Below are positions 1-4,689 of a stretch of 5,605 nt of DNA, piece by piece (position 1 is the first letter of the stretch; each line of letters begins with the position of its first letter). The position numbers and the translations under genes were made by a program. This DNA comes from 2-12-FULL-42-15 sp964196565 (lineage in GTDB: Bacteria > Pseudomonadota > Gammaproteobacteria > Coxiellales > Coxiellaceae): contig CAXMUH010000159.1 in NCBI GenBank assembly GCA_964196565.1, forward strand, positions 1 through 5,605, read 5' to 3'. The notes beneath the pieces are model-generated. The model was not told the DNA's origin. It saw only the letters and a list, made by a program, of their open reading frames with translations, and searched no databases.

Positions 1-428
1 ATTGGACTCAATGTATCGTCTACATTTTTATAATACAATGTTAACTGTAGACTACGTAAAAACAAATATGAAAAATGAAAAATTCTTTTTTTCTGATCAA
101 GGCTAATATCATCCTGATCTGCAACCTCAGACAACATCGCAAGCAATTTTGTATTTGCCTTTTCCTCTAACTCAACTAGCGCTTTACCAAGCCTTAGTGC
201 GTTTCCAACAACGAATTTTGGTATGCTTAAACTTGCAAAGAATTGTATAAATTCACCCATATGAGCCCCTCGACTCACTTGTGGTATCTCCCTCAAGTAA
301 ACAATCAGCGCATCTCTAATACTGTCGGTTCTTTTTTCTTTGGATACTTGCCCGATAATCAAAGGATCTGGTGTCTTATTGTAATTGGCCTCAACTAACG
401 CTCTCACTTGTTCTTTTGTAGCAGCCAT
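1..428 (-). CDS. Unrecognised protein, 5' part only (runs off left edge)
   Basis: Reading the minus strand from the ATG at 428 gives 142 codons with no stop before the window edge, so this is the N-terminal part of a longer protein. It starts MAATKEQVRALVEANY and continues as a mostly helical, charged, soluble-looking sequence with no signal peptide, no convincing membrane segment and no motif I can name. A hydrophobic/aromatic stretch around residues 116-132 (IFHFSYLFLRSLQLTLYY) may be a buried helix. A weak purine-rich ribosome-binding site (GGTGAAAG) lies directly before the start. It is divergent from the gene at 585, with 156 bp between them. Codon use differs from the operon to the right: 6 of 8 arginines are AGA/AGG and 3 of 9 isoleucines are ATA, whereas dnaX has 2 of 19 arginines as AGA/AGG. 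This suggests an accessory or transferred gene. The function is unknown. A long open frame with a plausible start makes a real gene likely. Confidence 0.72.
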   Translation of the reverse strand, partial: MAATKEQVRALVEANYNKTPDPLIIGQVSKEKRTDSIRDALIVYLREIPQVSRGAHMGEFIQFFASLSIPKFVVGNALRLGKALVELEEKANTKLLAMLSEVADQDDISLDQKKRIFHFSYLFLRSLQLTLYYKNVDDTLSP

Positions 429-460
429 CTTTCACCTATGCTTTTCTATAATGTCATCAA

Positions 461-518
461 TATACCTCAGTATACGTCAAAATAATTAAGACAATATTAA
501 ATAGACTCAATCCTGAGT
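461..518. promoter_or_regulatory. Divergent intergenic region with two short palindromes
   Basis: The 429-584 gap between two divergent genes must hold both promoters. Two short perfect inverted repeats lie here: TATAC-CTCA-GTATA (461-474) and ACTCA-ATCC-TGAGT (505-518), each with 5-bp arms and a 4-bp spacer. Such sites could bind a dimeric regulator, but 5-bp arms also arise by chance in AT-rich DNA. A TTGACG on the minus strand next to the first palindrome resembles a -35 box, but I found no well-spaced -10 partner. No promoter is assigned with confidence. Confidence 0.2.
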
Positions 519-584
519 ACTCTAAAAGAATCCATTAATTTAATTTGTTACACTAATTGAAATCACTAAAAATAGGGAAAATGT

Positions 585-896
585 ATGCACCAGTTTTTGG
601 ATGCAATCGCTGAGAATATTATTCTCAAAGCTTGTGAAACAAACACAGGTCTACTAAAGGAAGATGAATACATTGCCTTGCAACGCTACCATATGCATCT
701 ACAAGCAAACGTGCCAAAAAATATGCAAAGGATACTTAAATACAACCAATTATTAACCTCAACGCTGCAACAACCGCTCACAACACCAGCCCACGCCGTT
801 TTTGAGGCATTGAAGCAAGATTTACGCAAATTATGTGCACGTTTAGAACTAGAGCCTGGTGAACCTTCTAACCACACAGTGTCGTGTAAAATATAG
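585..896 (+). CDS. Small unrecognised helical protein, 103 aa
   Basis: Complete ORF of 103 residues starting MHQFLDAIAENIILKACETN and ending in TAG at 894-896. An AGGGA Shine-Dalgarno sequence at 574-578 sits about 6 bases before the ATG at 585. The ATG at 581 is in another frame and stops within about 11 codons, so 585 is the start. The sequence is rich in Leu, Gln, Lys and Ala, predicted helical by eye and cytoplasmic, with no signal peptide or membrane segment. It has three cysteines (residues 17, 84 and 101) that do not form a recognisable metal motif. I do not recognise the family. It stands alone between a divergent gene and the tRNA, so context gives no function. Arginine codons are mostly CGN, like the operon to the right and unlike the minus-strand gene to its left. 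Confidence 0.65.
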   Translation: MHQFLDAIAENIILKACETNTGLLKEDEYIALQRYHMHLQANVPKNMQRILKYNQLLTSTLQQPLTTPAHAVFEALKQDLRKLCARLELEPGEPSNHTVSCKI

Positions 897-929
897 TCAA
901 AATTAAAATCCAACTTTGTTTCCCCTTTA

Positions 930-958
930 ATATTAGTTTAATTTTTGTCCGCTATACT
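930..958 (+). promoter_or_regulatory. Possible promoter of tRNA-Ser
   Basis: TATACT at 953-958 matches the sigma-70 -10 consensus in 5 of 6 positions and is followed by a plausible start near 965. The -35 region (about 930-935, ATATTA) is poor. The leader from there to the tRNA is about 110 bases and can form hairpins, the clearest being GCGCTT (1031-1036) with AAGCGC (1056-1061). These might be removed during 5' processing. The assignment is weak because only the -10 box is convincing. Confidence 0.3.
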
Positions 959-1073
959 GGCAACACGAACAAATAAAAAGGGCACCTCTGTTTCCAGTTT
1001 GCACCAAATGTGAATCTGGTTTACCCTATGGCGCTTCCGTATAGTTAGTTGCAGAAAGCGCTTAAGGTTGATA

Positions 1074-1165
1074 GGAGAGGTGTCCGAGTGGTTTAAGGAG
1101 CACGCCTGGAAAGTGTGTGTGCGTTTAACGACGTACCGAGGGTTCGAATCCCTCTCTCTCCGCCA
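1074..1165 (+). tRNA. tRNA-Ser (anticodon GGA)
   Basis: A complete class II tRNA of 92 nt including encoded CCA. The acceptor stem GGAGAGG (1074-1080) pairs with TCTCTCC (1155-1161, one G-T), followed by discriminator G at 1162 and CCA at 1163-1165. The anticodon stem CACGC/GTGTG encloses the loop CTGGAAA (1106-1112), giving anticodon GGA at 1108-1110, which reads UCC and UCU serine codons. A long variable arm (about 1118-1137, with a roughly 6-bp stem) and the discriminator G are serine identity features. The T-arm is GAGGG-TTCGAAT-CCCTC (1138-1154). Serine tRNA genes are common integration sites, but no second copy of its 3' end occurs in this window. Confidence 0.97.
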
Positions 1166-1168
1166 GAT

Positions 1169-1207
1169 TTTATCTCTAACCCCATTGCAAATGGGGTTAG
1201 AGATAAA
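1169..1207. repeat. Perfect 18-bp inverted repeat (hairpin copy 1) after tRNA-Ser
   Basis: Arms 1169-1186 and 1190-1207 are perfectly complementary around the 3-nt spacer GCA, giving an unusually stable hairpin starting four bases after the tRNA CCA. It is not followed by a T-tract on the plus strand, so it is not a canonical intrinsic terminator, although it could stop exonucleases or guide tRNA 3' trimming. Its inner 25 bp (1176-1200) recur at 1373-1397 with 23 of 25 identities, so it belongs to a repeat family and is not a one-off structure. Confidence 0.75.
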
Positions 1208-1209
1208 GC

Positions 1210-1372
1210 GTTGGTAAAGATTGAAGGGATCGAACCCTCGGTTATTACAGTTGGGTTCGATAAAATCGGCAGGATAGCCGATTTTAAACGGAGCGCCAAA
1301 GGCGCGACGGCCCGAAGGCCCGAAGGGCGAGCAGCCAGGATGGCGGCGAGTAATCCCGATCTCGACACCAAC
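1210..1372. repeat. 163-bp structured, GC-rich repeat-like element
   Basis: A non-coding block bounded by short inverted ends, GTTGGT (1210-1215) and ACCAAC (1367-1372), and flanked by two near-identical hairpins. It contains successive internal inverted repeats: ATCGAACCC (1229-1237) with GGGTTCGAT (1253-1261), TAAAATCGGC (1261-1270) with GCCGATTTTA (1277-1286), GCGCC (1293-1297) with GGCGC (1301-1305), and GCCC (1318-1321) with GGGC (1325-1328). Its right half is far richer in G+C than the rest of the window. The minus strand of 1212-1239 resembles a tRNA T-arm plus acceptor end with CCA. Open frames on both strands run through the neighbouring tRNA and are not credible genes. It is best read as a dispersed, possibly tRNA-derived repeat. 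The family is not identified, and copy number elsewhere cannot be seen from here. Confidence 0.5.
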
Positions 1373-1397
1373 CTAACCCCATTACAAATGGGGCTAG
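1373..1397. repeat. Hairpin copy 2 (23/25 identical to copy 1)
   Basis: This 25-bp sequence repeats 1176-1200 with two substitutions: the loop G becomes A, and one stem T becomes C, which unpairs one position. Each arm has 11 bp, 10 of them paired, around spacer ACA. Copies 1 and 2 are 197 bp apart and bracket the structured element. Either they are its termini or the element inserted into and duplicated a pre-existing palindrome. The next 20 bases include a second small palindrome, CAAAAA-GA-TTTTTG (1404-1417), whose T5 run might help transcription stop here. Confidence 0.6.
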
Positions 1398-1434
1398 GGA
1401 CGGCAAAAAGATTTTTGATATCATTTTCAATAGA

Positions 1435-1460
1435 CTAACCATCTTGCAAATGATAGGTTT
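1435..1460. repeat. Degenerate third hairpin copy
   Basis: Starts CTAACC and shares the central TTGCAAATG with hairpin copy 1, but the stem bases around the centre have changed on both sides (ATC on the left and ATA on the right, replacing CCA and GGG). The arms AACC/GGTT and ATC/GAT still pair imperfectly. It reads as a decayed relative of the two upstream hairpins and extends the repeat tract towards 4.5S RNA. Confidence 0.35.
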
Positions 1461-1468
1461 ACAACACG

Positions 1469-1581
1469 TAATTGTTTGGCTGAATGTCCTGTGCAGCGAG
1501 TAACCCGGTCAGTGATAGCTGGCCGGGGGAAATAAAAACCTGGCCAACAAGTTGACCAGGCTACAAAAAGTCAAACAATTA
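1469..1581. repeat. 113-bp nested inverted-repeat (MITE-like) element upstream of 4.5S RNA
   Basis: The outer arms 1469-1480 (starting TAATTGTTTGG) and 1570-1581 (ending CAAACAATTA) pair over 12 bp with one G-T. The dinucleotide TA is present at both extremes. Inside are two further hairpins: CCCGGTCAG (1504-1512) with CTGGCCGGG (1519-1527, one T-G), and CCTGGCCAAC (1539-1548) with GTTGACCAGG (1551-1560, one mismatch on this strand). This layout could be a structured RNA with a three-way junction or a small transposon derivative with TA ends. No transposase gene is present in the window. Because it ends ten bases before 4.5S RNA, it may overlap that gene's promoter. A TTGACC at 1552-1557 resembles a -35 box but has no good -10 partner. 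Confidence 0.4.
1530..1560 (-). terminator. Minus-strand intrinsic terminator-like hairpin
   Basis: Read on the minus strand, a 10-bp stem (CCTGGTCAAC with GTTGGCCAGG, one T-G wobble, two-base loop) is followed at once by TTTTTATTT (1538-1530), the classical form of a Rho-independent terminator. On the plus strand the hairpin is preceded by the A-run and not followed by Ts. No minus-strand gene lies to its right within the window, so any transcript it ends would be antisense to 4.5S RNA or dnaX, or it came in with the surrounding repeat element. Confidence 0.5.
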
Positions 1582-1590
1582 GACAGTTAT

Positions 1591-1703
1591 GGTGGCGACT
1601 TAGGTCCCTTCGCAACGACAAGCTGTAAACTCCGCCAGGCCCGGAAGGGAGCAACGGTAGCAGTGGATTCGGGTGCCGAGGTGTGGCTTAAGGAGCCGCC
1701 TCC
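1591..1703 (+). ncRNA. ffs: 4.5S RNA, bacterial signal recognition particle RNA
   Basis: The sequence aligns throughout with E. coli 4.5S RNA. The most conserved part is the apical Ffh-binding region around 1636-1656 (CAGGCCCGGAAGGGAGCAACG), with the GGAA tetraloop at 1643-1646 and its asymmetric internal loops. The 5' end GGTGGC (1591-1596) pairs with GCCGCC (1695-1700), and the interior CTTAGG side pairs with the TTAAGG region, forming the long rod. The RNA joins Ffh to make the particle that targets nascent inner-membrane proteins to FtsY and the Sec translocon. The size of about 113 nt matches the 114-nt E. coli RNA. The exact ends are inferred from base pairing. T5 at 1704-1708 directly follows the closed stem and may partly terminate. 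dnaX starts 30 bases later, so read-through transcription into the operon is likely. Confidence 0.93.
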
Positions 1704-1726
1704 TTTTTAGGAGGCTGATAAAGGAG
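1698..1726 (+). promoter_or_regulatory. dnaX leader with alternative hairpins and Shine-Dalgarno
   Basis: The dnaX Shine-Dalgarno AAGGAG (1721-1726) lies 7 bases before the ATG. Two mutually exclusive pairings are visible. GCCTCC (1698-1703) pairs with GGAGGC (1710-1715) around a T-rich loop. Alternatively, CTCCTTT (1700-1706) pairs with AAAGGAG (1720-1726), which would bury the ribosome-binding site. The first pairing uses the 3' tail of 4.5S RNA. Cleaving that tail, or pairing it into the first hairpin, would leave the site free. The pairings are seen; regulation by them is inference. Confidence 0.35.
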
Positions 1727-1733
1727 ATGGGTA

Positions 1734-3281
1734 ATGCCATATCAAGCACTAGCGCGAAAATACCGACCAAGGAACTTTCCAGAAGTGGTGGGTCAAACGC
1801 ACGTTGTGTCAGCACTCTCCAATGCACTATCACAAAACAAACTCCATCATGCTTACCTATTTACGGGTACTCACGGCATCGGCAAAACCACGCTGGCTCG
1901 CATTTTCGCCAAATGTTTAAACTGCGAACAAGGCATTAGCCCTACTCCTTGTAATCAATGCACAAGCTGCCAAGAGATTGATCAAGGACGCTTTCCTGAT
2001 TTTTTTGAAATTGATGCGGCTTCTCGCACTAAAGTAGAAGACACACGCGAATTACTCGATAACGTACAATACTCACCGGCGAAAGGCCGCTTTAAAGTTT
2101 ATCTAATCGATGAAGTCCACATGCTATCGGGTCACAGCTTTAATGCACTGCTTAAAACACTCGAAGAACCACCAGAACATGTTAAATTTTTATTGGCAAC
2201 AACGGACCCTAAAAAATTACCCGCGACCGTTTTATCACGCTGCTTGCAGTTTCATTTAGGACAAATGTCAGCAGAACAAATTGCAAAACATTTAGAAAAT
2301 GTATTACAACAAGAAAAAATTGAATTTGAAGCGCCAGCATTAATGCTGATCGGCAAAGCAGCAAATGGCAGCCTGCGTGATTCACTAAGCTTGCTGGATC
2401 AATGCATCGCTTTTGGCAACGGCACGGTCAGAACCCGTGACGCGAGCACGATGCTCGGCACCATTGAACCCACCACTCTTTTTGAAATTTTACATGCATT
2501 ATCCGATCGCGATGGAGAAAACGTACTTAAATGCGTTGAAAAACTCAGCAAGCAAGGCGCGGACTTTCTGCATGCATTAAATGATTTACTCTCATTGTTA
2601 CACCATATTAGCGTGGTACAAGTCGTTGCCAACGCACCGATTGAAAACAATCCGCAACAGGTTAAAGCGCTTGCAGAGAAACTTGGAGCCGAAGACACCC
2701 AACTTTTTTATCAAATTGGTATTGTTGGACGACGCGATTTTAACTTCGCACCCAGCCCTAAAGTTGGCTTTGAAATGACACTGCTGCGCATGCTGGCTTT
2801 TTATCCTGACAACAGCGAACCTAAGCCTGCAACCAAGCGTGCTAAAATGCCAACAACTAAAGTAGAAACTAGCGCACCCGCTGCGGCTGCCGGCCAATCA
2901 CAATGGCACGACATTCTACCCAAACTCACCTTAAGTGGCGCCGCATTGGCATTAGCAAAAAATTGCAGCCTAGACCAACTCACAGAAACCCAAGTTGTTT
3001 TAAAAGCGACAACAAAACAAAAAGCGTTAATGCAACCAAAACAAATACAACGAATTAATGATGCGCTCAGCGAATATTTGGGCCGAAAAGTTACGCTTAA
3101 AATTGATATGACTGAAAATTTACCGCAAACACCCACAACGTTTGCAAAAGAAAAACAAGCAAAAGCTTATGATACTGCAAAACAAACAATTACAACGGAC
3201 CCGAAAGTCCAACAAATGATGCAAACCTTCAACGCGACATTAGTCGAAGGCAGCATTATCACTAACGAAACTGATTTATAA
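1734..3281 (+). CDS. dnaX: DNA polymerase III subunit gamma/tau (clamp loader)
   Basis: 515-residue AAA+ ATPase of the replicative clamp loader, which opens and loads the beta sliding clamp and, as tau, holds polymerase cores together. The start MPYQALARKYRP is the family hallmark. Walker A GTHGIGKT is at residues 45-52, zinc-binding cysteines are at 64, 73, 76 and 79 (the spacing seen in E. coli), Walker B LIDE is at 124-127 and the sensor/arginine-finger SRC is at 168-170. Domain III follows to about residue 365, then a short Pro/Ala/Lys-rich linker, then a C-terminal domain from about 390 (beginning QWHDILPKL) resembling tau domain V, which binds the polymerase alpha subunit. It is shorter than E. 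coli tau (643 aa), mainly in the linker and DnaB-binding region. No convincing frameshift signal for a separate gamma form is present. It is first in the operon, with an AAGGAG ribosome-binding site right after 4.5S RNA. Confidence 0.97.
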   Translation: MPYQALARKYRPRNFPEVVGQTHVVSALSNALSQNKLHHAYLFTGTHGIGKTTLARIFAKCLNCEQGISPTPCNQCTSCQEIDQGRFPDFFEIDAASRTKVEDTRELLDNVQYSPAKGRFKVYLIDEVHMLSGHSFNALLKTLEEPPEHVKFLLATTDPKKLPATVLSRCLQFHLGQMSAEQIAKHLENVLQQEKIEFEAPALMLIGKAANGSLRDSLSLLDQCIAFGNGTVRTRDASTMLGTIEPTTLFEILHALSDRDGENVLKCVEKLSKQGADFLHALNDLLSLLHHISVVQVVANAPIENNPQQVKALAEKLGAEDTQLFYQIGIVGRRDFNFAPSPKVGFEMTLLRMLAFYPDNSEPKPATKRAKMPTTKVETSAPAAAAGQSQWHDILPKLTLSGAALALAKNCSLDQLTETQVVLKATTKQKALMQPKQIQRINDALSEYLGRKVTLKIDMTENLPQTPTTFAKEKQAKAYDTAKQTITTDPKVQQMMQTFNATLVEGSIITNETDL

Positions 3282-3311
3282 AAACCACAATACAAAAGAG
3301 GAGAAAAACCA

Positions 3312-3695
3312 ATGTCTGATAATATGTTACTCGATGAGATTCGACAAAGTATGACTGATATGCAAACACAAATGCAATCAACTTATACTGGGTTAGAAAC
3401 CATTGAAGCTTCTGGTGAATCTGATGGCGTTAAAGTTACCATCACTTGTACCTACAAGTTTGTTGATATTGATATTCAACCAAAAGCAATGCAAGGCGGC
3501 TTAAAAGAATTTAAATACCGCATTCGCGAAGCTTGGAAAAAAGCCTGTGATGAAGTTCAAAAAACAACACAAAGCAAAACCATGGAACTGTTGCAAAATA
3601 TGCAAATTCCAGAAGAAATCCGCGACATGTCGATTGAAGCACCGAAAGATGGTGAAGGTGGCGAAGGTGGTACTGGTGGTGCAATTGGCGGCTAA
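3312..3695 (+). CDS. Divergent YbaB/EbfC-family protein, 127 aa, with Gly/Glu-rich tail
   Basis: It occupies the classical ybaB slot between dnaX and recR and shows the family pattern: an N-terminal helix (residues 5-32, heptad-like, rich in Met and Gln), the turn GESDGVKVTI (35-44), a beta segment, a C-terminal helix (about 63-95) and a MQIPEEIRDM end that recalls the end of E. coli YbaB. The family signature GESGAGxVKV is altered and two residues shorter. The last 20 residues add a Gly/Glu-rich low-complexity tail absent from E. coli YbaB (109 aa). YbaB proteins are dimeric nucleoid-associated DNA-binding proteins. Whether this diverged copy still binds DNA is unknown. A GAGGAGA ribosome-binding site (about 3298-3304) precedes the ATG, 30 bp after dnaX. 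recR begins 12 bp downstream. A second, more typical family member lies after recR, so the two may form heterodimers or have divided roles. Confidence 0.85.
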   Translation: MSDNMLLDEIRQSMTDMQTQMQSTYTGLETIEASGESDGVKVTITCTYKFVDIDIQPKAMQGGLKEFKYRIREAWKKACDEVQKTTQSKTMELLQNMQIPEEIRDMSIEAPKDGEGGEGGTGGAIGG

Positions 3696-3707
3696 GGAAT
3701 TTACCTT

Positions 3708-4316
3708 ATGTTTAGCCCTCTAACCAAACAATTGGTTGAAGCATTGCGCGGGCTGCCAAGCGTCGGGCCTAAAACGGCACAACGCATGGCGTTTCACCTC
3801 TTAAATCATAGCAGTCACGCCAAAGGATTGGCGTTGGCGCAAGCATTAACTGAAGCGATCGAAAAAGTCGGCCATTGCAGTCTGTGTCGAACTTTTACCG
3901 AGCAAAGTCAATGCAACATTTGCCAAAGCACTAAACGCGACGCAACTATCATTTGCCTCGTCGAAAGCGTCTCGGACATTGCTGCTATTGAACAAACCAA
4001 CAGTTACTCTGGACACTATTTCGTGCTTCATGGTCACTTATCACCATTGGATGGTATTGGTCCGGCAGAAATTGGTATTCCTTTGTTATTTGAACGACTC
4101 AAAGACCCTGTCATTAAGGAGCTGATTCTAGCAACTAATCCCACTGTAGAAGGAAAAGCGACGGCACACTATGTTGCAAATCACGTCGATCAGGCTAAAA
4201 TAAAGTGCTCTCGCATCGCTCATGGCGTACCATTAGGTGGTGAACTTGAGTATTTGGATGGCGGTACACTGGCGCATGCGCTAAATCGGCGCATGACATT
4301 AGAGTATGAGTTCTAA
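3708..4316 (+). CDS. recR: Recombination mediator protein RecR
   Basis: 202 residues, the usual RecR length (E. coli 201). RecR forms a ring-shaped clamp and, with RecO and RecF, helps RecA replace SSB on gapped DNA during recombinational repair. The N-terminal helix-hairpin-helix is visible as LRGLPSVGPKTAQRMAFHLL (residues 13-32). The zinc finger is C57, C60, C69, C72. The Toprim domain follows with IICLVESVSDI (81-91, E86) and HGHLSPLDGIGP (108-119). The C-terminal GVPLGGELEYLDGGTL (173-188) is also characteristic. All key residues are present. The ATG at 3708 is 12 bp after the preceding stop, and the ribosome-binding site TAAGGA (3693-3698) overlaps that stop codon, so the two genes are probably translationally linked. 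Confidence 0.97.
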   Translation: MFSPLTKQLVEALRGLPSVGPKTAQRMAFHLLNHSSHAKGLALAQALTEAIEKVGHCSLCRTFTEQSQCNICQSTKRDATIICLVESVSDIAAIEQTNSYSGHYFVLHGHLSPLDGIGPAEIGIPLLFERLKDPVIKELILATNPTVEGKATAHYVANHVDQAKIKCSRIAHGVPLGGELEYLDGGTLAHALNRRMTLEYEF

Positions 4317-4351
4317 CATACTATATTATATAACTATTTCACGAGGTAATT

Positions 4352-4675
4352 ATGGCTTCTAATTTTGATCTAAATGATCTTATGAAAAACGCAAAAGGCT
4401 TAATGGATGAAGCACAGAAAAAACTTAGCAAAATCACCGCCCAAGGCGAATCTGGCGCTGGCATGGTAAAGCTCACCGTTAACGCCCAACATGAAGTAAC
4501 AGAATTACATATCTCTGATGAACTTTTAAAAGAAGACAAAGAGGTGATTGAAGATTTAGTTCGCGCCGCAATTAATGACGCAAATCAAAAAATCACTAAA
4601 GCCACACAAGAAAACATGATGTCAATCAGCAATATGTTGCAAGGTGGCGGTTCAGGTCCTAAAGACGAAGAATAA
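4352..4675 (+). CDS. ybaB: Nucleoid-associated protein, YbaB/EbfC family (canonical copy)
   Basis: 107 residues, close to E. coli YbaB (109). It carries an N-terminal helix (about 5-30, LMKNAKGLMDEAQKK), the intact family signature GESGAGMVKL (32-41), a beta segment, the DKEVIEDLVRAAINDANQKI helix region (about 62-81) and a short Gly-then-acidic tail. The family forms tweezer-shaped dimers that bind DNA and organise the nucleoid. The gene usually lies between dnaX and recR, but here the typical copy comes after recR and a divergent paralogue holds the usual slot. An ACGAGGT ribosome-binding site (4341-4347) precedes the ATG. The 35-bp gap after recR is almost pure A/T and contains TATATT/TATTAT hexamers that might be a weak internal promoter, though I see no good -35. 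Confidence 0.94.
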   Translation: MASNFDLNDLMKNAKGLMDEAQKKLSKITAQGESGAGMVKLTVNAQHEVTELHISDELLKEDKEVIEDLVRAAINDANQKITKATQENMMSISNMLQGGGSGPKDEE

Positions 4676-4689
4676 CCCCAGGATAGCGA

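Noticed and set aside
581..613. Alternative start ATG at 581 for the small gene
   Set aside because: It is in a different frame and reaches a stop after about ten codons.
686..913. 75-aa minus-strand open frame opposite the 103-aa gene
   Set aside because: It lies almost wholly within the plus-strand gene, which has the better ribosome-binding site and composition; no family features.
1074..1165. tRNA-Ser as attachment site of an integrated element
   Set aside because: No direct repeat of the tRNA 3' end and no integrase gene are present in the window.
1169..1207. Canonical intrinsic terminator for tRNA-Ser
   Set aside because: The stem is strong but is followed by GCGTTGG with no T-tract, so it is listed as a repeat hairpin only.
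1093..1371. 92-aa minus-strand open frame across the tRNA and the repeat
   Set aside because: Its C-terminal part (GIRTLGTS...LSRRAP) is simply the antisense of tRNA-Ser, a pattern familiar from spurious annotations, and the rest is the hairpin repeat.
1115..1438. 107-aa plus-strand open frame
   Set aside because: It begins inside the tRNA anticodon arm, runs through both palindromes and has no ribosome-binding site; its Arg/Ala-rich part only reflects the GC-rich repeat.
1166..1590. CRISPR array
   Set aside because: The repeats are three palindromes at irregular spacing (197 and 62 bp) with no regular repeat-spacer pattern and no cas genes.
1600..1939. Open frames overlapping 4.5S RNA and the dnaX start (minus 1600-1833, plus 1673-1939)
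   Set aside because: They overlap a well-supported RNA gene and the strongly conserved dnaX N-terminus in other frames.
2954..2964. GCAAAAAATTG as a programmed -1 frameshift site in dnaX
   Set aside because: The heptamer A AAA AAT is weak compared with A AAA AAG, and the shifted frame does not stop soon after, so it would not give a typical gamma subunit.
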